Source: Streptomyces showdoensis
GTDB lineage: Bacteria; Actinomycetota; Actinomycetes; Streptomycetales; Streptomycetaceae
Reading direction: 5' to 3'
NCBI RefSeq assembly: GCF_039535475.1
Contig: NZ_BAAAXG010000026.1
Location: 62,001-126,000 of the forward strand
Length of the DNA: 64,000 nt
This document shows positions 57,131-64,000 of this stretch, piece after piece; within the stretch, counting starts at the first letter, position 1; each line of letters opens with the position of its first letter. The translations under genes and the position numbers were made by a program. The notes beneath the pieces are model-generated. The model saw only the letters and a program-made list of their open reading frames with translations, searched no databases and was not told where the DNA came from.

Positions 57131-57322
57131 TCAGGCGGTGCCGGTGCCGAAGCAGTCCGGGCACAGCGCGGTCTGAGTGGCGCCGATCTCCCGCCGCTTG
57201 CGCCCGACCCGGACGGCAGTCGTGGTCTCCCCCGTGCCGGCGCAGGTGCCGCAGGACGGCGGGGCGGACGCGGCCTTGGTCGTGCGGCGGCGCGGGGCCG
57301 GGGGTTTCTTGGTAGTGCTCAC
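57131..57322 (-). CDS. Small double Cys-pair protein B
   Basis: This 63-residue protein has a basic N-terminal tail (TKKPPAPRRRTTKA) and two CxxC units (SCGTCAGTGETT and ALCPDCFGTGTA). The CxxCxGxG form is that of the DnaJ zinc-finger repeat. GTG start with AAGGGAA upstream. It sits between tra and spd genes; the role is unknown. It resembles protein A at 54352-54531. Confidence 0.75.
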   Translation of the reverse strand: MSTTKKPPAPRRRTTKAASAPPSCGTCAGTGETTTAVRVGRKRREIGATQTALCPDCFGTGTA

Positions 57323-57407
57323 GGGCGGTTCCCTTCGGTTTCGGGCATGGGTCGGGTGGGGACCTGGCGTGAGACGGTCACGCCGACCGAGGAGGAAGAG
57401 AGCTCCG

Positions 57408-58760
57408 CTAGTCCGTTGCCGGGACCGGCTTCACCAGCGGAATGGACTCCACCGGCGGGGCCTGAGCGGGGATGACCGGCCGGTACGGCGCAAGGGCCGG
57501 GAGAGCCGGGGTGAGGTGCGCGTACTCGGTGCAGATCGCGGCAGCCTCGGTCGCGGTCAGTTCGGGGGTGCGGATGCGGGACCAGCCGCCGGAGGAGTCA
57601 CCGGCGACCGCGACGCCGGGCTTGTCGGGCGGGATCGTCGTCACCGCGACCACCGCGTCCGGGGCGATGTCGCCCAAGCCCATGTCGGCGGTCTGCTTGT
57701 CGTTGACCCGGTGCACGACACGGCCCGTGAGCTGGGCGCGCAGGGTGGTGGCGCCCTTGCCGAGGTCGGAGCCGAAGCGCTGCCCGCAGATCTCCAGGAA
57801 GATTCCGGCCGCGCGGGCCATCTGCCCGAGCCGGATCATCTGCGTGACCATCCGGTCCCGGCGCTCTTCGTCCTTCTTCCCCGTGACGAGGAACAGCTCC
57901 GCCACCTCATCGACCAGGAGCACAATCGGCACCGGGCGGACCTTCTCGGGCAGGGCCCAGATGTCAGCGGCACCATGCTCGCTGAGCAGGTCGAAGCGCT
58001 CTTCCATCTCCCCCACGAGAGCATCCAGAACGCCGGACGCTTCATCGGGCGTGATCGCGAAGGCGGAGAGCCGAGGCGCGTACCCGCGCTGCTCGACACC
58101 GCGCTTGCAGTCAATCCCGACGAGCGCGACATCGAGGCGGGCGAGCCCGGCGATCAAGTTGCGCTGATACATGGACTTGCCCGACTGATTGGCGCCGAGC
58201 GTCAGCGCGTGCGGGACCTTCAGGTAGTCCCGGACGAACGCGGTGCCGTCCTCCCGCAGCGCGACCGGGACCGTCAACGGCCCCAAGGAGCGCTTCCGGC
58301 GCGGCATCTTCACCCGCCGCAGCACGTCGTAGCCGGTCATCCGCAGCTCGACGTACCCGGGCTTGGTCTCCACCACGTTCACGGAGTGGACGCCCCAGGC
58401 GTGCCGCAGCCGCTCCGAGGAGGCCATCACGTCGGCGGGCTCCAGACCAGCGGGGAGACGGAGAGTGACCCGCATCCCAGTCGACGAGCCCCGCACCCGG
58501 CGGACCTTCGGCGGCACCGGCTGCACGTCACCGCGTCGGGCGACCGTGCGGACCATGAACGCCCGCAGGCGGGACGGCTGCACCGTCAGCCCGCACACGT
58601 CCATCGTCGAGCGGTACGTCATCGCGAACCGCACCCGAGCGACCGGCAGTCCGACCAGCGACCAGTAGACGCGGGGAGCGCGAACCTTCGCGACCCCGAG
58701 CCCACCGCCCGCACCAGCCAGAGGGAGGCCGACCTCCCATAACGTCGACAGGTCCGTCAC
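57408..58760 (-). CDS. TraB/TraSA-type FtsK-like conjugative DNA translocase
   Basis: This 450-residue hexameric ATPase moves double-stranded AICE DNA between hyphae. P-loop GANQSGKS at 189-196, Walker B IVLLVDEVAEL with D284 and E285. The sequence before the ATPase has no strong transmembrane helix apart from a weak hydrophobic stretch near residues 10-40. The GTG start is 2 nt past the stop of the regulator gene. Its clt target repeats were not found with certainty. Confidence 0.92.
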   Translation of the reverse strand: MTDLSTLWEVGLPLAGAGGGLGVAKVRAPRVYWSLVGLPVARVRFAMTYRSTMDVCGLTVQPSRLRAFMVRTVARRGDVQPVPPKVRRVRGSSTGMRVTLRLPAGLEPADVMASSERLRHAWGVHSVNVVETKPGYVELRMTGYDVLRRVKMPRRKRSLGPLTVPVALREDGTAFVRDYLKVPHALTLGANQSGKSMYQRNLIAGLARLDVALVGIDCKRGVEQRGYAPRLSAFAITPDEASGVLDALVGEMEERFDLLSEHGAADIWALPEKVRPVPIVLLVDEVAELFLVTGKKDEERRDRMVTQMIRLGQMARAAGIFLEICGQRFGSDLGKGATTLRAQLTGRVVHRVNDKQTADMGLGDIAPDAVVAVTTIPPDKPGVAVAGDSSGGWSRIRTPELTATEAAAICTEYAHLTPALPALAPYRPVIPAQAPPVESIPLVKPVPATD

Positions 58761-58762
58761 GG

Positions 58763-59098
58763 TCAGACCCCGGCCGTAAGGGCGACGGCGCGGAACGAGA
58801 TGCCGTGGCGGGTCTGGCCGTTGAACGTGTTCTCCCAGTCCCTGGCCTTGAGCCCGATCACCGACACCGCGGTGCCCGGCGTCAGGCCCTCCGGGAGACC
58901 CGTCTCCGGGACGGTCACCTGGTACAAGTTGCCCTCCCCCTCGTCCGAGATCAGCAGACCCACCGTGGACAGCCCCGCACCGGTCTCCCGGTCCACGGCC
59001 CTCTCACCGGTCTGCTTGCTCACCAGCTTCGGCGTCGGCGCGGTCGCCACGAACACCACGGCGGTCGAAAGATCGATCTTGAAGGACGGCATGTCCAC
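58763..59098 (-). CDS. SCO3933-family regulatory protein
   Basis: This 111-residue beta-rich protein (MPSFKIDLSTAVVFVATAPT, GTAVSVIGLKARDWE) matches a family found next to tra genes on Streptomyces AICEs and named after SCO3933. No classical helix-turn-helix is visible, so regulation is taken from the family name. GTG or the ATG two codons later may start it. It is the first gene of the transfer-replication operon, right behind the operator repeats. Confidence 0.82.
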   Translation of the reverse strand: MDMPSFKIDLSTAVVFVATAPTPKLVSKQTGERAVDRETGAGLSTVGLLISDEGEGNLYQVTVPETGLPEGLTPGTAVSVIGLKARDWENTFNGQTRHGISFRAVALTAGV

Positions 59099-59105
59099 TC
59101 TCCCG

Positions 59106-59209
59106 GTAAGGGGGGCTTAACAGCCCGAGCGTCGAATCCCACTCCGTTAAGGGGGGGTTACCACCCCAAGATGCACGCGACTGGTGCGATGTGTCAACCC
59201 CCCCTTAGC
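59106..59209. promoter_or_regulatory. Three G-tract operator-like repeats in the divergent AICE promoter
   Basis: GTAAGGGGGGCTTAAC (59106-59121), GTTAAGGGGGGGTTAC (59146-59161) and, on the other strand, CTAAGGGGGGGTTGA (59194-59208) share TAAGGGGGG-TT. They fill the space between the operon start (59098) and the HTH gene (59250), so they probably bind the regulator that sets transfer on or off. The binding protein is not identified. Confidence 0.65.
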
Positions 59210-59249
59210 ATGTTGGGTATGAAGACACTCCCCCGTCCGGTTCCGCGAG

Positions 59250-60095
59250 GTGTTCGAGGTGATTGACGAAGTGCGGCGCGTCGCCGCCATGCAAGATCAC
59301 GCACTGCGCGTGAAGGCAGCCGTGGAGCTGATGGGGGATCTCCAAGCGGCCGTTGTCGAGACGTCGCGCATGCGCAAGGAGAGCATCGCTTGGCTCCGCG
59401 ACCACGGACATTCAATGGCGGACGTGGCGAAGTTGATGGGCGTGAGCCGGGCTCGCGTTGCCCAGCTCAAGGACGCCGGTCCGCCGCCGGAGCGGGCGTT
59501 CCTCGGCACGGAGCATGTGCAGGTGCTCGTTCCGATGCGGCCGGGCGAGCGGGACTACGTGGCGCTCGAAGACAGCTCCACGGGCCAGAAGCTACTGGCG
59601 CTGGCGCATCAGCTCCAGCTCGAAGGGGACCTGGGCTATATCCCGACCACGGGCGAGATCGACCTCAACCACGACGACCTCATCGTCGTCTGCGGCCCCA
59701 AGACGTCACCAGTGACCGCCGAAGCCCTGGCGCGGGACCCGAGGTTGTCCTTCGAGACCCTGCCCGACGGGCGTTGGGCCCTGATCGAACGGGACAGCGG
59801 TACCGTCCACACCTCGCCCAGCGACGACCCCGACGACCCCGCGCCTACGGACATCGCCTATCTCGGCAGGCTCCCCCGCCCCGATGGCCAGGGCACCTTC
59901 CTCCTGATCGCGGGTATCCACGCGGTCGGCTCACTAGGAGTGGCCCACTTCCTCGCCGAGAACATGGCCGACGTCTACAAGCAGGCCGGCACAAAGCCGT
60001 TCTCCACGGTGATCACCGCCGACTATGAGCCGGGCGCCAAGACGATCACCAGCAGCCGGGCCTTGAGCGGCATCCTGCTTCACGAAGCGCCCTAG
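59250..60095 (+). CDS. HTH protein with C-terminal sensor-like domain, AICE regulator candidate
   Basis: This 281-residue protein has helices at the N-terminus, then a sigma-like helix-turn-helix (WLRDHGHSMADVAKLMGVSR, about residues 48-67). The C-terminal domain of about 180 residues has VVCGPKTSPVTAEAL and LLIAGIHAVGSLGVAHFLAE. The latter resembles a ligand- or nucleotide-sensing fold, but I cannot name the family. The start is uncertain (GTG at 59250 or ATG at 59289). It is divergent from the transfer operon and directly upstream of the PP2C-like gene (1-nt gap), so the two probably work together. Confidence 0.8.
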   Translation: MFEVIDEVRRVAAMQDHALRVKAAVELMGDLQAAVVETSRMRKESIAWLRDHGHSMADVAKLMGVSRARVAQLKDAGPPPERAFLGTEHVQVLVPMRPGERDYVALEDSSTGQKLLALAHQLQLEGDLGYIPTTGEIDLNHDDLIVVCGPKTSPVTAEALARDPRLSFETLPDGRWALIERDSGTVHTSPSDDPDDPAPTDIAYLGRLPRPDGQGTFLLIAGIHAVGSLGVAHFLAENMADVYKQAGTKPFSTVITADYEPGAKTITSSRALSGILLHEAP

Positions 60096-60096
60096 C

Positions 60097-60910
60097 GTGC
60101 AGGTCCGCCAGGCCAGCGCCGCACGTCCCCCACGCGCCCAACGAGGACTTCGTACTATCCAGCCCAGCCGTTGTCGTGGTCCTGGACGGCGCCGGCATGG
60201 CTCCCGGCATGGAGTCGGGGTGCAAGCACGGAGTCACCTGGTACGTGAAGCACCTGGGTGCCCGCTTCCACGCCGAGGCGACCCGGCAGGAGCTCCCCCT
60301 TGCCGACTGCCTTGCCGCGGCGATCAAGTCCACGGCGGACGCCCATCGGGACACCTGCGCTATCGACGATCCGCTCTCGCCGTCCGCGACAGTTGCAGCG
60401 GCGCGGGTGCGGGGCGACCTTTTCGACTGGCTCGTGTTGGGGGACTGCACGGTCCTCATGGAGAAGGGCGGGGTGGTCACGGCCGTAACGGATGACCGCC
60501 TCGCGCAAGTGGCATTGCGAGCCCGCGGAGCTCTCTCAGCGACGGTTCCGGAGTCGGAGGAGCGAAAGAAGGCCCATCAGGCCCTCGTCAGGGAAGAACG
60601 CGGTCTCCGGAACACGCCAGGCGGGTACTGGGTGGCAGCAGCGGACCCGATAGCAGCACGCCAGGCCCTCACCGGCGTCGAGCGCGCTGGCAACGTCCAA
60701 CGAGCAGCACTGTTGACCGACGGTGCGGCGCGGCTCGTGACCACGTTCCACGAGACCGACTGGCAAGGTCTTCTGGATCTACTCACCCGCAGCAGCCCCG
60801 GCCACGCGATCCGGGAAGTCCGCAAGGCGGAGCAGTCCGATCCCACCCTCAGTCGATGGCCCCGAAGCAAGCAGCACGACGACGCGACGATCGCGTACAT
60901 CCACCCCTAG
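60097..60910 (+). pseudogene. PP2C-like protein phosphatase, apparent +1 frameshift at a C5 tract
   Basis: From 60176 on, the frame encodes PP2C motifs VLDGAG (metal-binding Asp) and the C-terminal HDDATIAYI. The same frame runs further upstream through PNEDFVLSS, a conserved start-region motif, but has no start codon before a stop at 60026. In the neighbouring frame a GTG at 60097 gives MQVRQASAARP. Removing one C from the C5 run (60127-60131) joins them into 270 residues. It could be a sequence error, a real mutation or programmed +1 shifting at CCC-C. The gene is coupled to the HTH gene. A start at 60176 would lose the N-terminal motif. Confidence 0.7.
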
Positions 60911-60947
60911 AGAGGGAGCTGTTACAGGTTTCTCTACCTCATCAAGG

Positions 60948-60965
60948 CCCGCCCTTCCGGGCGGG
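60948..60965 (+). terminator. Hairpin downstream of the PP2C-like gene
   Basis: CCCGCCC-TTCC-GGGCGGG, 37 bp after the phosphatase stop; no T-tract. Confidence 0.55.
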
Positions 60966-61225
60966 AAGGGGGGAGGAGCCTCGTTGCGCTTCCTCGCGCC
61001 CGACAGATGCCGGGGGCCAGACCCCACAGCTTCCGGGCCACGTAGTGCCGCACCACCGCCCGCGGCATCCGACGCTCCCGCCCCGTTCGCGATCAACCTC
61101 CACGACCGCCCTGCACGGACCCAGCCCCCCGTACACGGTGGCCGGAGGCGGGGGCTCTTGCCCTACGGGCATCCGGCGCGCAGGCCAGTCGGCTGTCCCA
61201 GCCGCTCGCTACGAATCACACCCCA

Positions 61226-61246
61226 CCGGCCCGCACAGCGGGCCGG
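61226..61246. repeat. 9-bp perfect inverted repeat
   Basis: CCGGCCCGC-ACA-GCGGGCCGG, a perfect 9-bp stem with a 3-nt loop inside the non-coding region. Confidence 0.6.
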
Positions 61247-61658
61247 CGCGGACTCGGGACTGGGGCCTGCGCTCCTGCCTGCGGCCCGCTCCGCCCCCGC
61301 CCCGGCCCCGCGCCACCTCAAGTTGCCACGGGGTGATCCGCTTCACGCTTTGACCCGCAAGAACATGCGCCGGACCGAGCACAACACCCCACCCCCGACA
61401 ACCGGCACCAGGAGCAGCCCTCCTTCACGGCCGGGACGAGACCACGCCGAGCAGGTAAGCGTCCGAGCCATCAGCAAGCGATCACACGTACCGGCCATGC
61501 GGGATGCCCGCCCATCGCGAGGGCGCAGGCAACAGAAGGATGGGCTGGAGGGAGACGGGTGACCGTCAAAGAGGGATGCCTCCGGCGGGGGCGCTCCGGC
61601 TCCGGGATGGCAGGGGCGCCGTACGCGGGTGCCGGCCGGTGGGGTGTGGCGGTGGGGG

Positions 61659-61810
61659 AACTCCCATCCCGTCTGCCGTCGGCCCAGGCAGAGCCGAGCA
61701 GACACGGCACCGGGCGTCCAGGTCGTTCGTACAGTGGCGCGCTCCACCTGGACGCCCGGCACCGCGCCTGCTCCACGGTGTGTGGGCCGACGGCAGACGG
61801 GATGAGAGTT
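61659..61810. repeat. 65-bp-arm imperfect inverted repeat, candidate single-strand origin
   Basis: Arms 61659-61723 and 61746-61810 pair at 54 of 65 positions plus one G-T pair, around a 22-nt loop. The outer 28 positions have a single mismatch, and the inner 14 are perfect (the arm beside the loop ends CGGGCGTCCAGGT). Rolling-circle elements need a structured single-strand origin for lagging-strand synthesis, and this fits. A structural RNA is the alternative. No function is demonstrated. Confidence 0.75.
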
Positions 61811-61877
61811 GGAGTTTTCGTAGCTACAGATAGTGGGTCCAGCGCCGGCTAGGGACACCGAAACGGGCCATACGCCA

Positions 61878-61901
61878 GCGCCCCACCTACAGGTGGGGCG
61901 C
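61878..61901 (-). terminator. Terminator after the 61964-62416 gene
   Basis: GCGCCCCACCT-AC-AGGTGGGGCGC, a perfect 11-bp stem 63 bp beyond the stop of the minus-strand gene. Confidence 0.7.
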
Positions 61902-61963
61902 CGCGGAACGTGCTTTACCAGAATTCTGAAGCCAAGCCAGCGAGCGTCCGCCGTCACCAAGCT

Positions 61964-62416
61964 CTAGCAGTAGGCCATGCGGGCGATCGCGCCGGCCTCC
62001 GCCTTAATGTCCTCTTGAACGGTCTGCCACGCTTGGGAGGCAATCTTCGACTCTTCGACCCGCAGAGGATCGCTGACTGTTACCAACGCTCGATGCAGGA
62101 TCCCTTGATCCTCATTCGCAACCGCGACAGTCAGCTTTCGATCGACGAGCAACCGCGCTTCGAAGCGCCGAAGATCATCCGACCTCAGCCTCTTCAGGCG
62201 CTGCGCCTCCGCCCTGCTGATGCGGGTGTACACCCAGAGGTTGTACTCCGTAGCTACACCGTCAACACAGGCGAAGAAGTAGTAGGCCGGCCGGAATCGC
62301 TTCTTGAGGATCCCCTCAGTGGGCATGTCGTAGAAGTTGAGCTCGTGAACCATGCGCATTGCCCGAGAAGGCGCCCACGGCCTCGCTCCCAGCTCCAACT
62401 CGATACGCTCAGTCAC
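61964..62416 (-). CDS. Unknown AICE cargo protein, 150 residues
   Basis: No recognised family. It is soluble, with aromatic FRPAYYFFACVDGVATEYNLWVY in two pieces near residue 45 and charged helices around it (RISRAEAQRLKRLRSDDLRR). The GTG start at 62416 has GGAGGA upstream and overlaps the stop of the upstream gene (GTGA). It is less GC-rich than the core genes. It pairs with the upstream frameshifted gene; both are divergent from the nuclease gene. Confidence 0.72.
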   Translation of the reverse strand: MTERIELELGARPWAPSRAMRMVHELNFYDMPTEGILKKRFRPAYYFFACVDGVATEYNLWVYTRISRAEAQRLKRLRSDDLRRFEARLLVDRKLTVAVANEDQGILHRALVTVSDPLRVEESKIASQAWQTVQEDIKAEAGAIARMAYC

Positions 62417-62818
62417 GTTGACTCCTCCTCTCCGTGCCACTCCGGACCCTCAGTGAAGCACCCATCGAACTGCTTCGCATGCTGATCTGTCCACTCACCG
62501 CGAGGAAGCATCACCCGGACGTGGTCAGGGTTCGCTTGCGTGGGGTCGTGCTCAACAGTGAACCCAGCTACACGAAGTATTCCCGCGGATGTCCGCCTCA
62601 CTCCATCACCGGCACGCGGTGCCTGCAGTCCGACGATGCCGTGAGCGTCACTGGCTGCTACAGAGCCGCGAATCAACGAGATCCCCCCTCTGTCGATACC
62701 GTCCCGAGGTCGGGAGCGAAAGGCGGGACCCCCCCACCGGACGCTTGTTGCTGCCGTACTGCGAGAGCACCTGATCGTCATTGATCAGCTCACGGCGACG
62801 CTTCCTGCCGAAGGCCAT
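62413..62818 (-). pseudogene. Unknown AICE cargo gene with apparent frameshift at a G7 tract
   Basis: ATG at 62818 (GGGGAG upstream) encodes MAFGRKRRRELINDDQ up to a G7 run (C7 on the plus strand, 62729-62735). The frame then turns into low-complexity sequence. Dropping one G continues as PAFRSRPRDGIDRGG and reaches RVAGFTVEHDPTQANPDHVR and the stop coupled to the next gene, 134 residues in total. It is a sequence error, phase-variable tract or decay. No known family. Confidence 0.6.
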
Positions 62819-63242
62819 TTCTCCCCTACGCCCAAGCATCTCGCATGCCCGCCTTACTGGCTACCACCTTCGAGCCAACCAATCGCAACTCGCCAAGGTT
62901 GCAGTTTGATAACGATCGATCACGCAGCGAGGCCACTCGCACCAAAGACCCACCAGACCCCAGCCACGGATCGCTCAATGTAGCGATCACATCACTCCTC
63001 TCGTAACCCTCCGGCAAGCCCTCCGCCCGGATCCGATTGCGGCAAGTTGGCCCGATTCCGCCTATCGAACGAGTTGCCAAGGCGCTCGCCTTCCGCTACT
63101 CCGAAACTCACCTGGCGACAGCGCTGAAGATCCATCTCCTGGTCCGAATCGGATGCTGTTTTCTGGCATCCGATTCGGACACCGGACGGTAGCGTACCCT
63201 ACGACCTGTCCTAGTAGATCGATTAAGCGCAAGGAGGCACGC
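62819..63242. promoter_or_regulatory. 424-bp divergent intergenic region
   Basis: No supported gene. It is AT-richer than the neighbours, and holds the 15-bp inverted repeat at 63142-63180. The last 25 bp carry the ribosome site AAGGAGG of the nuclease gene. Confidence 0.5.
63142..63180. promoter_or_regulatory. Perfect 15-bp inverted repeat upstream of the nuclease gene
   Basis: GTCCGAATCGGATGC, 9-nt spacer, GCATCCGATTCGGAC. Each arm itself contains the near-palindrome TCCGAATCGGA, so it may be a double operator. It ends 62 bp before the nuclease ATG. A hairpin terminator is the alternative. Confidence 0.6.
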
Positions 63243-64000
63243 ATGCTGGGAGTGGCACCTGAGACACCCGCAGCCACCGAGTGGAGCCTCAACCCTGGGG
63301 ACTCGATCGAGCGCAAAAAGCTGCATGCGCAGTACGGAGGCAGGACACAGGGCGGCATCGGCCCCTCTGCGAAGACGCCAAACGTGTTGATCTTCACCGA
63401 CCCAATCGCCGGCGAGAAGCACGGCTACTACGACGGGTGGATGCCTGACGGGCTCTTCCACTACAGCGGCGAAGGGCAGTACGGGGATCAGCGGATGCTC
63501 TCGGGTAACGCCAGCATCCTCAACCACCGCACTGAAGGCCGGGCACTGCGCGTTTTCCAGGGCGCCAGAGGAAGCGTCGTCTACCTCGGCCAGTTCCAAG
63601 TCAGCGGTTGGTACGAGGCCGATGCCCCTGAAACAGGCGGTGGCCCGCTGCGCAAGGTCATAGTCTTCCGGCTACAGCCGATCGACACACCCCCTCAAGA
63701 ACCCGGCACCAAGGTGGGGCGACTACTGCGGAGCCAGTCGGACGTGGTCGCCCGCATCGATGTCGAGCAGCACGAAACCGAAAGATCGTTCGTCGAACCA
63801 AGTCGCGAGCCGTACGAGGCGGAACGCCGTGAGGCTAAGTTGGTGCTCCAGTTCAGCGACTACATGCGATCAAAGGGGCATCACATTTGCCGCCACCGCA
63901 TTCTCCCTCCGGGAGAAACGCGTCCCTTGCTGACTGATCTCTATGTTGAGGATCTGGAGCTCCTTGTTGAAGCCAAGGGGAGCGTGACTCGGGAGAACCT
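63243..64000 (+). CDS. SRA-like plus PD-(D/E)XK modification-dependent restriction nuclease (3' end cut by window)
   Basis: 252 residues are visible. The N-terminal part has GYYDGWMPDGLFHYSGEGQ with GNASILNH after it, resembling the ScoMcrA-like SRA domain that reads modified cytosine. The C-terminal part starts a PD-(D/E)XK nuclease: D232 in LLTDLYVEDLELLVEAKG with E243 and K245. Predicted role: cutting incoming modified DNA such as phage DNA (type IV restriction). ATG with AAGGAGG upstream. Codons such as AGA, CTA and CTT are unusually frequent, a sign of recent transfer. The specificity is unknown. Confidence 0.78.
   Translation, partial: MLGVAPETPAATEWSLNPGDSIERKKLHAQYGGRTQGGIGPSAKTPNVLIFTDPIAGEKHGYYDGWMPDGLFHYSGEGQYGDQRMLSGNASILNHRTEGRALRVFQGARGSVVYLGQFQVSGWYEADAPETGGGPLRKVIVFRLQPIDTPPQEPGTKVGRLLRSQSDVVARIDVEQHETERSFVEPSREPYEAERREAKLVLQFSDYMRSKGHHICRHRILPPGETRPLLTDLYVEDLELLVEAKGSVTREN

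Larger units (their letters stand above)
60911..61963. other. 1.05-kb non-coding, hairpin-rich region of the AICE
   Basis: No frame here shows a ribosome site plus protein-like composition; the longest open frames are Arg/Pro-rich artefacts. The region holds a 7-bp hairpin (60948-60965), a 9-bp hairpin (61226-61246), a 65-bp-arm hairpin (61659-61810) and an 11-bp hairpin (61878-61901). Such a region could contain an origin, a transfer site or an RNA gene. Confidence 0.6.
50987..64000. mobile_element. AICE-type integrative conjugative element at tRNA-Arg(CCG), right end outside the window
   Basis: It contains the pSAM2-like set: tyrosine integrase, excisionase, HUH rolling-circle Rep, Spd spread proteins and a TraB/FtsK DNA translocase in one operon next to a tRNA 3' end, plus regulators and cargo. 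At least 13 kb are present. AICEs excise as circles, replicate by rolling circle and move as double-stranded DNA through TraB. From memory, S. coelicolor has an AICE at the matching place (integrase SCO5349). No KorSA or Pra homologue is seen in the visible part. Confidence 0.9.

Noticed and set aside
61005..61017. TGCCGGGGGC match to the tRNA-Arg 3' end as a possible attR
   Set aside because: Only 10 identical bases; AICE cores are usually several tens of bases. No longer match is seen, so attR is probably beyond the window.
60984..61562. 192-codon frame in the hairpin-rich AICE region
   Set aside because: Arg/Pro/Ala-rich composition, no ribosome site, and overlapped by hairpins and by equally long frames on the other strand.
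62826..63080. 84-codon minus-strand frame with TTG start between cargo gene and nuclease
   Set aside because: Weak start and no ribosome site; it sits in the presumed divergent promoter region. Not convincing as a gene.
63108..63599. 163-codon frame antisense to the nuclease gene
   Set aside because: The plus-strand frame has a strong ribosome site and SRA/nuclease motifs; this one has none.

Overview
The window is chromosomal DNA of a Streptomyces species. The base composition is very GC-rich with strong third-position G/C bias, and GTG and TTG starts are frequent. The gene order also fits: the hyphal cytoskeleton pair scy-filP, a complete F1Fo ATP synthase operon, an rpmE-prfA-prmC-sua5 cluster, and an nrtL-lysA-hom-thrC-thrB-rho block. 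From memory this matches the scy-to-tRNA-Arg segment of the Streptomyces coelicolor chromosome; no search was run.

Bases 1-25,400 carry the 3' part of scy (with a 240-bp tandem repeat), filP, two ATPase/permease ABC modules of the same type, a zinc-binding small protein, a luciferase-like flavin monooxygenase, the mismatch endonuclease nucS, a large membrane-anchored STAND-like ATPase, a STAS-domain protein and a 3-hydroxybutyryl-CoA dehydrogenase. They are followed by a three-gene operon (EamA transporter, unknown protein, NifS-like cysteine desulfurase) whose promoter overlaps a CsoR/CstR-like palindrome. Next come a TetR repressor divergent from a drug-type ABC exporter, a PduO-type cobalamin adenosyltransferase, a two-component system, a secreted chitinase with the paired repeats typical of chitinase promoters, and a phosphopantetheinyl transferase.

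Bases 24,970-50,760 are core housekeeping genes, all on the minus strand. They comprise a DUF2550 gene, atpCDGAHFEB with atpI upstream, an undecaprenyl-phosphate sugar-phosphate transferase, a serine hydroxymethyltransferase, a low-molecular-weight phosphatase homologue lacking its nucleophilic cysteine, sua5, an 18-codon coupling ORF, prmC, prfA, rpmE, an LCP ligase, rho, and the aspartate-family genes thrB, thrC, hom and lysA behind nrtL (an ArgRS paralogue without a catalytic core). A stand-alone response regulator ends this block.

From the tRNA-Arg(CCG) gene at 50,915-50,986 to the right edge lies an actinomycete integrative and conjugative element (AICE). Its minus-strand operon runs from 59,098 to 51,201, with most genes touching or overlapping. 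In order it encodes a conserved regulator, a TraB/FtsK DNA pump, Spd spread proteins, small Cys-pair proteins, a GGDEF diguanylate cyclase, a rolling-circle Rep, Xis and Int. Divergent from it, behind three G-tract operator repeats, lie an HTH protein and a PP2C-like phosphatase that appears frameshifted at a C5 tract. A 1-kb non-coding stretch with a 65-bp-arm hairpin (candidate single-strand origin) follows. Next are two coupled unknown genes, one frameshifted at a G7 tract, and the start of an SRA plus PD-(D/E)XK modification-dependent nuclease cut by the window edge. The far attachment site is not in the window.
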